Assembly: GCA_902810695.1 (NCBI GenBank)
Contig: CADDYV010000007.1
Location: forward strand, 35,274-99,273
Direction: 5' to 3'
Length of the DNA stretch: 64,000 nucleotides
Source: Actinomycetota bacterium
Lineage (GTDB): Bacteria > Actinomycetota > Rubrobacteria > Rubrobacterales > Rubrobacteraceae
This document shows positions 28,366 through 37,393 of the stretch, one piece after another (position 1 is the stretch's first letter; the number at the start of each line of letters is the position of its first letter). A model generated the notes under the pieces. The model saw nothing but the letters and a program-made list of their open reading frames with translations. It had not been told where the DNA came from and did no database searches. The translations under genes were made by a program, and so were the position numbers.

Positions 28366-30125
28366 GACTCCAGCGGATTGTTCCTGAGAACCTCTTTGAG
28401 CCGCTGTATCTCTTCGTGCAGGCGGTTTTTCGCATCGTAGTCTTGGGTACCCCGCTTCGCGCGCTGGCGGCTCAGGATACCTAATCTCAACCACGCTTGA
28501 CGGACCGAAGCTTCCGAAGGGTACAGTTTCTCTCCTTCGGATGAGAGGGCACCGACCTGATCCATCCTGGAGCGGATACGTTCGTCAGAGAGGATACTGT
28601 CGATATCTTCGCCAGCATGTTCCCTAAGCACGGAGAAGATATCCGCCTGCTCTTCGTCCGCGAAATCCTCCGGCTTCAATATCAGGGACTCCGGGAGCGA
28701 TGGAGAGGTTATTCCTTTCTCCAGGGGCTCGGCTGTGAGGTCGGGGCGGGTCAAGATCAGGGCCAAGACCTCCCACCCGGCTTGTAGATGCGGGTCAGAA
28801 GGAACCGCGAGTCGCTGCCCGGATGTTCGAGTTGTCGCCCGAGTCTTTGAACTTTGTAGCTCCCTCGGAGAGATACCGAGCGCCTCGGCGGCCAGGCGAA
28901 CTGCCTCTCGGCGGAGAACGGGGTCCCGTATTTCCTGGATCAGGCTCTTTACCTCCGGGACGGCCCGAGAGCGGCTGGTAGCATCTGAGCCCCTGGTTCG
29001 CTCGACAATGCGCCTGATACTGTACTCCAATACCGGAACGGCGGTGGAGAGCAGCTCCTTGAACTCCTCCGCCGGATGCTCCAGGAGCCAATCGGCAGGA
29101 TCCTCGGTCAGACGCAACACCCGGAGATCCAACCTCAACTCCGCAGCGGTAGCGGAGGCGCGCTCTATCGCTTTTTCCCCGGCGGCATCCGGATCAAAAA
29201 GAACGTATATCTTGTCCGCATAACCGCTTAAGGTCTTGAGATGGTTGGGGGTGGTGGCCGTACCCAGAGTAGCCACGGCATTCTTTATTCCGACCTGATG
29301 GAGCATCAAAACATCCGTGTACCCCTCCACAACGAGGGCCGCCCGCTCCTTGCGAATAGCCTCCAAAGCTTGAGGCAAGCCATAGAGCAGATCTCGCTTG
29401 TTAAAGATATCAGTTTCCGGTGTGTTGAGGTATTTGGGCTGATCATCCCCCATGGTGCGCGCTCCAAACCCCACGATCCTCCCCCGGCGATCAAAGATGG
29501 GAAAAGTGATCCTACCCGCAAACCTCTCCCCACCCCGAGCCGAAAGCAACCCGGCGTCGTCCAGAGCTTCCCGCCCTATCTCTAGCCTCCTCATAGCCTG
29601 TATAAAGCCGGACCTCCCGCGCGGCGGCGCATATCCCAAGCGGAATTCTTCTATAGTAGATTCATGGAATCTACGAGTTTGTAGATACGCACGGGCTTGT
29701 TCAGCATTTGATGATTTATGTAGATATTTGTGGTAATAGACAGCAGCGGCTGCCAAGGCTTTATAGGTGTTGCGTCGGCGGGCTGTCCTCTTCTTTACCG
29801 CCTCTGCCTCGGCGGGTGAGCTACCTTCGTACTCCAGTTGCACGCCGGAGCGATCGGCGAGATAAGATACTGCTTCCACGAAAGAGAGCGATTTCATCTC
29901 GCTCACCAGTTTGATAGCGTCTCCACCTTTCTGGCAGCCAAAGCAATAGTAGAAGCCCCGTTCGGGTGAGACGCTGAAGGAGGGGGTTTTCTCTGAGTGG
30001 TCGGGGTAGGGACACAGTCCCACGTAACGCGTTCCCTGACGTCTTAGGGCAGTAAACTCAGAGGCAACCTCGACGAGATTAGCTGTCTCTCTAACCTCCT
30101 CTATGCTGCGGTGTGAGATTCTCAA
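28362..30125 (-). CDS. dnaG: DNA primase DnaG
   Basis: 587 residues. Makes RNA primers at the replication fork. N-terminal zinc-binding domain with C38, H43, C61 and C64; the first pair is C-x4-H rather than the common C-x2-H because of a two-residue P-D insertion. The TOPRIM domain shows L-V-V-E-G-Y-T-D-V (about residue 255) and F-D-P-D-A-A-G (about 300), and a helicase-binding-like C-terminal domain follows from about 440. TTG start at 30125 with GGAGGTG upstream. Confidence 0.96.
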   Translation of the reverse strand: MRISHRSIEEVRETANLVEVASEFTALRRQGTRYVGLCPYPDHSEKTPSFSVSPERGFYYCFGCQKGGDAIKLVSEMKSLSFVEAVSYLADRSGVQLEYEGSSPAEAEAVKKRTARRRNTYKALAAAAVYYHKYLHKSSNAEQARAYLQTRRFHESTIEEFRLGYAPPRGRSGFIQAMRRLEIGREALDDAGLLSARGGERFAGRITFPIFDRRGRIVGFGARTMGDDQPKYLNTPETDIFNKRDLLYGLPQALEAIRKERAALVVEGYTDVLMLHQVGIKNAVATLGTATTPNHLKTLSGYADKIYVLFDPDAAGEKAIERASATAAELRLDLRVLRLTEDPADWLLEHPAEEFKELLSTAVPVLEYSIRRIVERTRGSDATSRSRAVPEVKSLIQEIRDPVLRREAVRLAAEALGISPRELQSSKTRATTRTSGQRLAVPSDPHLQAGWEVLALILTRPDLTAEPLEKGITSPSLPESLILKPEDFADEEQADIFSVLREHAGEDIDSILSDERIRSRMDQVGALSSEGEKLYPSEASVRQAWLRLGILSRQRAKRGTQDYDAKNRLHEEIQRLKEVLRNNPLES

Positions 30126-30142
30126 GTCCCACCTCCGTTATC

Positions 30143-30175
30143 CTTCCATACAAACATCTCGCCAGGCTATGGAAG
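30143..30175. repeat. Inverted repeat in the dnaG leader
   Basis: Perfect 8-bp arms CTTCCATA (30143..30150) and TATGGAAG (30168..30175) enclose 17 bases, 18 bp upstream of the dnaG start codon. It could be an operator or an mRNA stem near the ribosome-binding site. The 134-bp gap between dgt and dnaG holds nothing else I can identify. Confidence 0.4.
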
Positions 30176-30259
30176 AGCCGGCATTAATGGTACTCCACGC
30201 GCCGTGAGTTTCCCCTACCAGCGCACGAGGACAGATCGTCCAGCGGTTGTAATCGGAGT

Positions 30260-31219
30260 CTATCCGAAAGCCGGGTCGCTCCGGGGCAGAAAGATGCGCT
30301 TGTAGGCGGCGAGCGCGTAGCGATCCGTCATGCCCGCTACGAAATCTGTGGTCTCGACGATGGGGTCTGCATCACTTTTGGCCCTCTCCTCGGGGTGTTC
30401 CAGATAATACTCAAAGAGAGCCGCCACAACACCTTCGGCTTTCTGACTCTGCCGGGAGCGAGGGTTGCGGTAGACGTTCTCGAAAAGCCAGGCCCTCAAC
30501 TCCATGAGGGCAGCATAGACCTCATCGGAGAGTGATATCTCACCCCGCTCCCTGGAGGTTTTGATCGCGTCGCGTACCAGCGTGTCTATACGAACGCTCA
30601 TCCTTTCACCAAGGATTCTTATCGGCTCTTTGGGCAGATCTTCCCACAAGATGACCCCGGCGCGCAGGGCGTCGTCAACATCGTGGTTGACGTAGGCGAT
30701 CCTGTCAGCTATCCGAATTATTTCACCCTCTCTGGTAGAAGCCTTACCTTTACCCGTATGGTTGAGTATTCCGTCTCTAACCTCAAACGTCAGGTTTAGA
30801 CCTTTGCCGTTCTTTTCCAGCACGTCCACGACGCGCAGGGAATGCTCGTTGTGCCTGAAGGATCGGCCATGCTCAGAGAGGACACGAGCCAGAGCCTCTT
30901 CCCCGGTATGCCCGAACGGGGTATGGCCGAGGTCGTGGCCGAGAGATATGGCTTCTGTAAGGTCCTCGTTGAGCCCCAGAGAGCGGGCGATGGTGCGTGC
31001 GACCTGCATCATCTCCAGCGTGTGGGTGAGGCGGGTACGGAAGTGATCTCCATCCGGGGAGATAAAGACCTGGGTTTTGTGCATGAGCCGACGGAAGGCT
31101 TTGGCGTGGATGATGCGGTCGCGGTCGCGCTGGAACTCGTTGCGCACGCCGTCGGGAGGCTCCGGTCTCAGGCGTCCGGCGCTGCTCTCGCAGGCCCAGC
31201 GACGGTTGGGTTCCATCAT
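30260..31219 (-). CDS. dgt: dGTPase-like dNTP triphosphohydrolase
   Basis: 319 residues. HD-domain enzyme that splits dNTPs into nucleoside and triphosphate. The HD metal ligands lie in R-L-T-H-T-L-E (about residue 66), G-H-D-L-G-H-T-P-F-G-H (about 93) and A-Y-V-N-H-D-V-D-D (about 183). Length fits the shorter bacterial class rather than E. coli Dgt. ATG at 31219 overlaps the recO stop as ATGA. The recO-dgt-dnaG order is common in Gram-positives. Confidence 0.92.
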   Translation of the reverse strand: MMEPNRRWACESSAGRLRPEPPDGVRNEFQRDRDRIIHAKAFRRLMHKTQVFISPDGDHFRTRLTHTLEMMQVARTIARSLGLNEDLTEAISLGHDLGHTPFGHTGEEALARVLSEHGRSFRHNEHSLRVVDVLEKNGKGLNLTFEVRDGILNHTGKGKASTREGEIIRIADRIAYVNHDVDDALRAGVILWEDLPKEPIRILGERMSVRIDTLVRDAIKTSRERGEISLSDEVYAALMELRAWLFENVYRNPRSRQSQKAEGVVAALFEYYLEHPEERAKSDADPIVETTDFVAGMTDRYALAAYKRIFLPRSDPAFG

Positions 31220-31968
31220 GCCGGTTGTCTATCTACAGGTCGCGTAACTCCGAGGTTGCCCGGCGCGTGGGCCTGGATGTGGGAGCGAACGACTCTGAGG
31301 GTGCTCTCTCTGAGACGTTTTTCCAGAGTAGCCTCGCGCAGTGGAATTTTGATCAGGTTTCTCAGCCCTACCAGCGTTCCGGGCGGCAGCGGGAAGGTCG
31401 TTCCTCCAGAAGCTGTCCTGCACTCAGGACACAACGCGCCGCCGAGGTCCGCAGAGAAGTAGAGAAGCCCTCTGTTAGTATCCCCCAGATCAGCTCCGCA
31501 ACCCGCGCAAGTAGAGAGTTGCGGGGCGTAGCCGGCCAGTATCGAAAGCTTCAATCCAAAGGCGGCCTGCACGGCCTCAAAGCCGGAGTTGCGATTCTCT
31601 ATCGCATCCAGACCGTGATAGAGGAGGTTGAACACGCGCCGGTCAGCCTCATCCCCGCCGGAGAGCACGCGGACGCTTCCGACCATGTTCCCGGCAACCT
31701 CAAAGCGCGCGAGGTCTTCGCGGATTTTGTGAAAGCTCCGAAGGGTCTCGGCCTGAGTTATCGTGTCGAGGGTGCGCCCGTGGTAGGCGACGAATTCGAC
31801 GCAGGAGAGGGGTTCGAGCCGGGCTCCGAAGCGCGAGGTGGTGCGTCTTATCCCCTTGGCGATGCAGGATACCAAACCCCGATCGGGGGTATAGAGATCG
31901 AGGATGCGATCCGCTTCGCCGTAGCGGATAGAGCGAAGGACTATCCCTTTACTCTTGTAGACCGCCAT
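31216..31968 (-). CDS. recO: DNA repair protein RecO
   Basis: 250 residues. Loads RecA in RecFOR recombination and anneals ssDNA. N-terminal OB fold (A-V-Y-K-S-K-G-I-V-L-R-S and Y-T-P-D-R-G-L-V-S-C-I-A-K-G), helical domain, and a zinc finger with C-A-G-C (about residue 155) and C-P-E-C (about 180). ATG at 31968 overlaps the end of deoC by 20 nt. Confidence 0.95.
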   Translation of the reverse strand: MAVYKSKGIVLRSIRYGEADRILDLYTPDRGLVSCIAKGIRRTTSRFGARLEPLSCVEFVAYHGRTLDTITQAETLRSFHKIREDLARFEVAGNMVGSVRVLSGGDEADRRVFNLLYHGLDAIENRNSGFEAVQAAFGLKLSILAGYAPQLSTCAGCGADLGDTNRGLLYFSADLGGALCPECRTASGGTTFPLPPGTLVGLRNLIKIPLREATLEKRLRESTLRVVRSHIQAHAPGNLGVTRPVDRQPA

Positions 31969-32662
31969 TTTCCGCTTCCTCCATGACCTTGACGCTCCTG
32001 CTCATTCCGAGCCTGGAGGCTCCGGCGTTCAGGATGTCTATGGCGTCCTGGAGGGTCTGGATCCCACCCGAAGCTTTGACGGCCAGCCCCTCCGGCGCTT
32101 CTTCGCGGAGAAGAGCCACATCCTTTACGGTAGCTCCCGTAGGAGCGAAACCGGTCGAGGTCTTTACAAAATCCGCGCCGCTCGCAGCCACCATCTGGGC
32201 GGCGAGCCGCTTCATCTGGTCCGTGAGGTAGGCGGTCTCGATGATGACTTTTACCACTATGTCGTTGAGGCCGTTGTTTATGGCAACGACGCTGACCTCC
32301 TGGGTGATGCTGGAAAGCTCCTCGGCAACGTAGGAAAAGTTTCCGGAGAGGAACTTGGAGATATTCATCACCACGTCAATCTCGGAAGCTCCGGTGGAGA
32401 TCGCCTCTCGCACCGCAGCGGTTTTGACCGCGGGAGAGTCCGCGCCGAAGGGAAAGGAGATCACGGTTCCAACTTTCACGTCGGTGCCTCGCAGCTCTTT
32501 GGCGGCCAGCCGGACGTAACAGGGCGGGATGCATACCGTCGCAAAGTGGTAGCGGGCAGCCTCTTTACACAGGTTGATAATGTCCTGCTCTCGCGCATCG
32601 GGCCGCAGCAGGGTGTGGTCTATCGTCTTCGCAAACTCACGCACCCTCATAGCCACAGCCAT
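31949..32662 (-). CDS. deoC: Deoxyribose-phosphate aldolase
   Basis: 237 residues. Cleaves deoxyribose 5-phosphate to acetaldehyde and glyceraldehyde 3-phosphate in nucleoside salvage. TIM-barrel motifs I-D-H-T-L-L (about residue 14), the Schiff-base lysine in F-V-K-T-S-T-G-F (about 168) and V-K-A-S-G-G-I (about 196) are present. It adjoins cdd in a salvage-flavoured part of the cluster. Start at 32662 or at the ATG four codons later. Confidence 0.95.
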   Translation of the reverse strand: MAVAMRVREFAKTIDHTLLRPDAREQDIINLCKEAARYHFATVCIPPCYVRLAAKELRGTDVKVGTVISFPFGADSPAVKTAAVREAISTGASEIDVVMNISKFLSGNFSYVAEELSSITQEVSVVAINNGLNDIVVKVIIETAYLTDQMKRLAAQMVAASGADFVKTSTGFAPTGATVKDVALLREEAPEGLAVKASGGIQTLQDAIDILNAGASRLGMSRSVKVMEEAENGGLQE

Positions 32663-32699
32663 TTCTCCTCGTTCAATCTCACGCCGACCACGCCGGGTA

Positions 32700-33590
32700 T
32701 TATAACCCTAACCGTTCCAGGAACTTACGGTCGCTCCTCCACCCCGGACTCACCTTTACTTTTAAATCGAGGTATATCTTCGTGCCGAGCAACTTCTCTA
32801 CTTCGGTTCTGGCGCTGGTGCCTATACGCTTTATCGTGTTGCCGCCTTTGCCGAGCACGACCATGCGCTGGCTGGCCCTCTCGACGTGGATGATGGCGTA
32901 GACGACGGCTACGTTATCCTTGCGCTCGACCTCTTCGATCTCGACCGCGATGGCGTGTGGGATCTCCTCCTCCAGAACCTCCAGAGCCTTCTCACGGATG
33001 TATTCGGCGAGGATCATAGACTCCGGATAGTCCGTGATCTCCCCCTCCGGGAAATATCGTGGACCGGGCGGCAGAATCTCCGCCACGGCCCTCATGAGCG
33101 GCTCGACGTTCAAACCTTCCACTGCGCTCAAAAGGAAAATATCCCGCCAGTCACCGAGCTTCGAGACCGCATCTACGACAGGAAGCTCCGCATTAGCTTC
33201 CAGGAGATCCACCTTGTTGATACACGCGATGGTCGGCGTACCCGAAGAGGAAGCGAGGCGGGCGATGTAGCGATCTCCTCGCCCGATCTCCTGCGAGGCA
33301 TCGAGCAAGAAGAGGATAACGTCGGACTCCGCGAGGCTGTCCACGACCATCTCCTGCATCCGGGCGCGCAGCGTGTCCCGCGGCTTCTGGGAGCCGGGGG
33401 TGTCAACGAACACCGCCTGGTAGCCCGGACCGTTTCGCACCCCGCGGATGGCACTCCGGGTCGTCTGAGGTTTCGAGGAGACGATCGAGACCTTCTGCCC
33501 CACCAGCCGGTTGACCAGCGTGGATTTGCCAACGTTCGGCCTCCCGATAACGGCCACAAACCCGCTCCTGAAACCGTTCTCGCCTGTCAT
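32700..33590 (-). CDS. era: GTPase Era
   Basis: 296 residues. Binds 16S rRNA 3' end in 30S assembly. G1 G-R-P-N-V-G-K-S-T-L, G3 D-T-P-G-S, G4 N-K-V-D and a C-terminal KH domain (V-V-L-G-K-G-G-N-T-I-K-R-I-G) are clear. ATG at 33590 overlaps the cdd stop as ATGA; the long open frame upstream is on another frame of cdd. The ybeY-dgkA-cdd-era order is the conserved Gram-positive set. Confidence 0.97.
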   Translation of the reverse strand: MTGENGFRSGFVAVIGRPNVGKSTLVNRLVGQKVSIVSSKPQTTRSAIRGVRNGPGYQAVFVDTPGSQKPRDTLRARMQEMVVDSLAESDVILFLLDASQEIGRGDRYIARLASSSGTPTIACINKVDLLEANAELPVVDAVSKLGDWRDIFLLSAVEGLNVEPLMRAVAEILPPGPRYFPEGEITDYPESMILAEYIREKALEVLEEEIPHAIAVEIEEVERKDNVAVVYAIIHVERASQRMVVLGKGGNTIKRIGTSARTEVEKLLGTKIYLDLKVKVSPGWRSDRKFLERLGL

Positions 33591-33985
33591 AGATCCTCCG
33601 GCCCGAATGAGTGCGGGAGGATCTCCTCGAACGCGTAGCGCCGCAATCCTGCAGCCTCCTCGACCACCACCTCTTCGCACTCGAACTCGCGCAGCACCTG
33701 CCGGCAGGCGCCACACGGAAAGCACGGCGAAGCGTCGGGGCTCACGATGGCGACCAGCCTTATCTTTCGGTTTTCCGAACTGCCGAGCACCATCGCAGCC
33801 GCCGCGTTGCGTTCGGCGCAGATGGTAAGCCCGTAGGAAGCGTTCTCGACGTTGCAGCCAGCGTAGATTTTTCCGCCCCCGGTCAGGATCGCAGCCCCAA
33901 CCCGGAAGCCGCTGTAGGGTGCGTAGGCGTTCAGAGCAGCCGCACGGGCCGCCTCCACGACCTTTTTCAGGGTCGCCTCGCTCAC
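33587..33985 (-). CDS. cdd: Cytidine deaminase
   Basis: 132 residues. Converts cytidine and deoxycytidine to uridine forms. Zinc site: C-A-E-R-N-A-A (about residue 56, with catalytic Glu) and P-C-G-A-C-R-Q-V (about 89). Homotetrameric short type. ATG at 33985 overlaps the stop of the preceding DgkA/PAP2 gene as ATGA. Confidence 0.96.
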   Translation of the reverse strand: MSEATLKKVVEAARAAALNAYAPYSGFRVGAAILTGGGKIYAGCNVENASYGLTICAERNAAAAMVLGSSENRKIRLVAIVSPDASPCFPCGACRQVLREFECEEVVVEEAAGLRRYAFEEILPHSFGPEDL

Positions 33986-34674
33986 ATGAACTGGAAGATG
34001 GCAACGGTAACGAGTACCCCGATCACAGCCCCCACCGCCACCTGATAGACGCTATGGATGCCGCTCTCAATGCGGCTCTGGCAAACGAGGAGGGCCATGA
34101 GCAACGTTATCACGGACACCAGACCACTGTGATGTCCTCCGGCGGCGATAAAGCTCGCCGCAACCCACCCGGCGAAGGCCACCGCCGCGTGCCCGGACGG
34201 CATTCCCCCGGCGAACGAGTTGGGTGAGTGCGTAAGAGCCTTGCCTAGCAGCACTATGATCGCAACCACTCCCAGAGCGACGAGCGTCAGATGTCCCGGC
34301 CACCGGCGAACAGATCGCAGGGTTTCAAGCGTAAACGATCCCAGATGGTGAGCCAGGATCAGATACCCCACCAGCACCGCTCCGATGCTGGAGACCAGAA
34401 CGGCTCCGGCTGCCACATCCTTGGCTAGCTTCGCAAGCGGATGGTATTCGCTGGTTACGAGGTCCACGGCAAACTCCATCGCCGTGTTCAGAAGCTCGGT
34501 AACGAAGACGAACATTATCGCCAGGACCAGCGCCACAAGCTCCAGCGCGCTCACGCCTACCAGCAGGCTGATCCCCAGTACCAGCACCGCTGCAAACGCG
34601 TGGAAGCGCATGTTTCGCTGGGTCCTGACGGCGTAGACGAGCCCCCGATAGGCATGGTCGAAGCTTCGCGCCAC
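33982..34674 (-). CDS. DgkA-like lipid kinase fused to a PAP2-type phosphatase domain
   Basis: 230 residues. Residues 1-125 are a diacylglycerol/undecaprenol kinase with three membrane helices and the motif E-L-L-N-T-A-M-E-F-A-V-D. Residues 130-230 are a PAP2 domain with M-P-S-G-H-A-A and S-R-I-E-S-G-I-H, where the Asp expected four residues after His is Gln. In Gram-positives DgkA homologues phosphorylate undecaprenol, and PAP2 enzymes dephosphorylate undecaprenyl pyrophosphate, so a carrier-lipid role is inferred. GTG start at 34674. The substrate is unproven. Confidence 0.85.
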   Translation of the reverse strand: MARSFDHAYRGLVYAVRTQRNMRFHAFAAVLVLGISLLVGVSALELVALVLAIMFVFVTELLNTAMEFAVDLVTSEYHPLAKLAKDVAAGAVLVSSIGAVLVGYLILAHHLGSFTLETLRSVRRWPGHLTLVALGVVAIIVLLGKALTHSPNSFAGGMPSGHAAVAFAGWVAASFIAAGGHHSGLVSVITLLMALLVCQSRIESGIHSVYQVAVGAVIGVLVTVAIFQFM

Positions 34675-34702
34675 TCCCTGCTGGCCCTTCTTCCTAGGAC
34701 TT

Positions 34703-35134
34703 CTATCCTTCAGGGTTGTGCACCGCCTTCATAACCGCGTCCTGCACGCGGGCCATCTCGCTCTCCTCGAAGTTCTCACCGTGGTCCATCCCGGCCAGAT
34801 GCAGCGCCCCGTGGACCACCAACTCCTCCACTCCCATCTCGCTGCTTGCGTGATCGGGGGAGATCACGATCTCGCCAACCATCTCCCCGTATGGCCCGTC
34901 TATCTCGAAGCTCAGCACGTCGGTCGGGGCGTCTATCCCTCTGAATTTGCGGTTGAGATCCCGCATAGTTTCCGGGTTTACCAGAACCACCGAAACCTCA
35001 CCCATGCGCTCCGTGTCGAGACCTCTGCTTGTGAATGCCGCCGCGCACAGCTCCGTAGCATCATCGAGCTTTCCATAACCAACCTCGTCGAGCACTTCGA
35101 CCACGAAGTTCTGGCCTCTCCGATCAGGTCGCAT
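34703..35134 (-). CDS. ybeY: Endoribonuclease YbeY
   Basis: 143 residues. Metal-dependent RNase needed for 16S rRNA 3' maturation and ribosome quality control. The zinc motif H-G-A-L-H-L-A-G-M-D-H (H-x3-H-x5-H, about residue 108) is intact, with F-R-G-I-D-A-P-T-D-V-L-S-F in the middle. ATG at 35134 overlaps the end of the HD membrane protein by 11 nt. Confidence 0.95.
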   Translation of the reverse strand: MRPDRRGQNFVVEVLDEVGYGKLDDATELCAAAFTSRGLDTERMGEVSVVLVNPETMRDLNRKFRGIDAPTDVLSFEIDGPYGEMVGEIVISPDHASSEMGVEELVVHGALHLAGMDHGENFEESEMARVQDAVMKAVHNPEG

Positions 35135-37370
35135 TTTTAGCAGTCTTGCTAACGGAGGCTCTGGACTTCGCGGGGGCTTCGGGGTACTCGATGCGGGGGC
35201 CGAGGAAACCTATTAGAGCCTCGCGGATTGCGTCTCCTACCTTGCGAATCTCATTGACGGTAAGCTCACACTCCTCGAACTGCCCGTCCTCCAGCTTCGT
35301 GCGTATGGTGTTCTCGACGACATCCTCGACTCGCTTGGGCGTGGGCTTCTCCAGCGATTTCACCGTCGCCTCGACCGAGTCGGCCAGCATGACGATTCCG
35401 GCTTCCTTGCTCCTGGGAAGACTGCCCGGATAGCGGAAGTCCGACTCCCGCACGCCCTCGCCGTTAGCATCCCCTTGGAGAGCTTTACGGTAGAAGTACT
35501 CGATACGACTCGTCCCATGGTGCTGGGCAATGATGTCTATGATCTCCTCCGGCAGATCCCAGGCACGCCCGATCTCCACGCCGTCTTTGACGTGGCGCTT
35601 GAGGATCTTGGCCGACAGAGCGGGCGAGAGACTCGCGTGGGGGTTAGAGTGCGCGATCTGGTTCTCGATAAAGTAAGTTGGGTGCTCCATTTTTCCGATG
35701 TCGTGGTAATAGGACCCGACCCGAGCGAGCAGGGCGTTGGCTCCTATGCGTTCGGCGGCATTCTCGGCCAGATTTCCGACCTGCATCGAGTGAGAGAAGG
35801 TCCCCGGAGCCCTGCGCAGGAGCTTCTGCAACAGCGGATTGCCCGGATCGGAGAGCTCGAGGAGCCTCATCGGCGTCAGGATGTTGAAGGCGCTCTCCAG
35901 AAACGGCAGGAGGACCATGGCGATCATCAACGAGAGCAACCCGTTAGCCACACCGTCCCCCCCCATCCTCAGGGCAACTCGCAAGCCCCCGCCTCCTATC
36001 AGGCTGACCGCGAACGTAACGATCCCCATCACCGCCGCTATGAAGATGCCGGCCCGGAGCAATTCGGTGCGAGAGTCAACCCGCACCACGGTGTAGATAG
36101 CAAACCCCGAAGAGAGCATCATCGCCGCGGTGAGCAGGTCATCGTTGCCGCCGATGATCCCGACGTTCACGCTGGAGATGACGACCATCAAAAACATCAG
36201 CCTCGGCCCCAGGAGGATGGTTCCGAGGATGGAGAGACCGGCGAGTGGTATGAGATAAGGATTGGCCGAGAACAGCATGAACCCACGAGCAATAGCGGTG
36301 AAAAGTATCATCAAGGAGGCAGCAAGAACCAGGCGGATAACGGTCTTTGACTTTAGGATGCGCCGTCCGAATCTCTCCAGGAAGTACCAGGCGATACCCA
36401 TCTCCGCAGAGACCACGAGCGCCACCCCCAGAAGCACCGTCCACGGGTTAGAGCTCCCGACCCGCCCAAGCGCCTTGAGCTGCGCGAGATCCGTCTTATC
36501 AACAACTTCTCCGCGCGCGAGCACGAGCTGGCCCTGGCGAATGCTGCCCATCACCGGCTTGACGCTGGAAGCTGCCTGGTTGCGCGCCCTCTGGGTCGCT
36601 TTGTGGTCCACCACATAGTTGGGCTCCAGAAAACCCCTGCTCAGGATGTCCACCAGGCTACCAACATCACCGGAGGCATCCCTGCCGGCGGCCTCGGAAA
36701 GCCTGTCCCTGGCTGCCGAGAGCGTAATGACCGCCGCCGGAGTCTCGGGAATGTTGTTATCGGCGACCGCGGTAGAGTTGTAGAGTTCCTTGAGGTTCTC
36801 GATCACGTACCGCTCGACGTTGTTTACATCGTCTTTCTTCATAAAGACCAGCGAGCGGGCTGCGTTCGAGGGCAGGTAGAAGGGCGAAGCATTCAATACC
36901 TGGGAAACCTTTTCGCTCGAAGAGGCGTTCGAAGACCGGATCTCGTGGACTTTGTTAAAAAAGTTTCGAACGTTTGACTGGACCTGATCGTCAACCTTTG
37001 GGTCCTGGCGGTATACCGATGGTACGTTATCCTCCGCCTGCCGACGTGCCTCCTGGGTAGCTACGGGGTCTTCGTAGGTAGCGTTTCTCTGGGCGTAGAT
37101 GTCTTTCTGGGCGACGCTACCCAGCTTGTACTGATAGACATGCTCGCCAAGCCCGAGGAATGAGAGCGGCTTGGTATCCAGGCCGATCAGGATGGTCAGG
37201 CAAACCCACGTGATGATGGTAAGCGCCACGTACAGGCGCATTCTCGGCAGCCTCTCCAGCCAGGCTCTGAATCGCTCGAATCGCGTTGGAGGACGGTGAA
37301 ACTCATCCACACGCGCCTTTGGGCGATTTTTCGAAGGTTTGCCAGATGAGGAAAGTTTTCTCAGGTTCAT
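35124..37370 (-). CDS. pgpH: 7TM-HD membrane phosphodiesterase, PgpH-like (c-di-AMP hydrolysis)
   Basis: 748 residues. One N-terminal membrane helix (about 46-65), an extracytoplasmic 7TMR-HDED domain (about 66-305), seven membrane helices (about 315-510) and a cytoplasmic HD domain with H-S-M-Q-V-G-N-L and Y-Y-H-D-I-G-K-M (about 560). Characterised homologues in Listeria (PgpH) hydrolyse c-di-AMP to pApA. It lies between phoH and ybeY, its usual location. Substrate here is inferred from family. Confidence 0.9.
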   Translation of the reverse strand: MNLRKLSSSGKPSKNRPKARVDEFHRPPTRFERFRAWLERLPRMRLYVALTIITWVCLTILIGLDTKPLSFLGLGEHVYQYKLGSVAQKDIYAQRNATYEDPVATQEARRQAEDNVPSVYRQDPKVDDQVQSNVRNFFNKVHEIRSSNASSSEKVSQVLNASPFYLPSNAARSLVFMKKDDVNNVERYVIENLKELYNSTAVADNNIPETPAAVITLSAARDRLSEAAGRDASGDVGSLVDILSRGFLEPNYVVDHKATQRARNQAASSVKPVMGSIRQGQLVLARGEVVDKTDLAQLKALGRVGSSNPWTVLLGVALVVSAEMGIAWYFLERFGRRILKSKTVIRLVLAASLMILFTAIARGFMLFSANPYLIPLAGLSILGTILLGPRLMFLMVVISSVNVGIIGGNDDLLTAAMMLSSGFAIYTVVRVDSRTELLRAGIFIAAVMGIVTFAVSLIGGGGLRVALRMGGDGVANGLLSLMIAMVLLPFLESAFNILTPMRLLELSDPGNPLLQKLLRRAPGTFSHSMQVGNLAENAAERIGANALLARVGSYYHDIGKMEHPTYFIENQIAHSNPHASLSPALSAKILKRHVKDGVEIGRAWDLPEEIIDIIAQHHGTSRIEYFYRKALQGDANGEGVRESDFRYPGSLPRSKEAGIVMLADSVEATVKSLEKPTPKRVEDVVENTIRTKLEDGQFEECELTVNEIRKVGDAIREALIGFLGPRIEYPEAPAKSRASVSKTAKNAT

Positions 37371-37393
37371 GATCTAACCCCGCAGGGTCGGTT

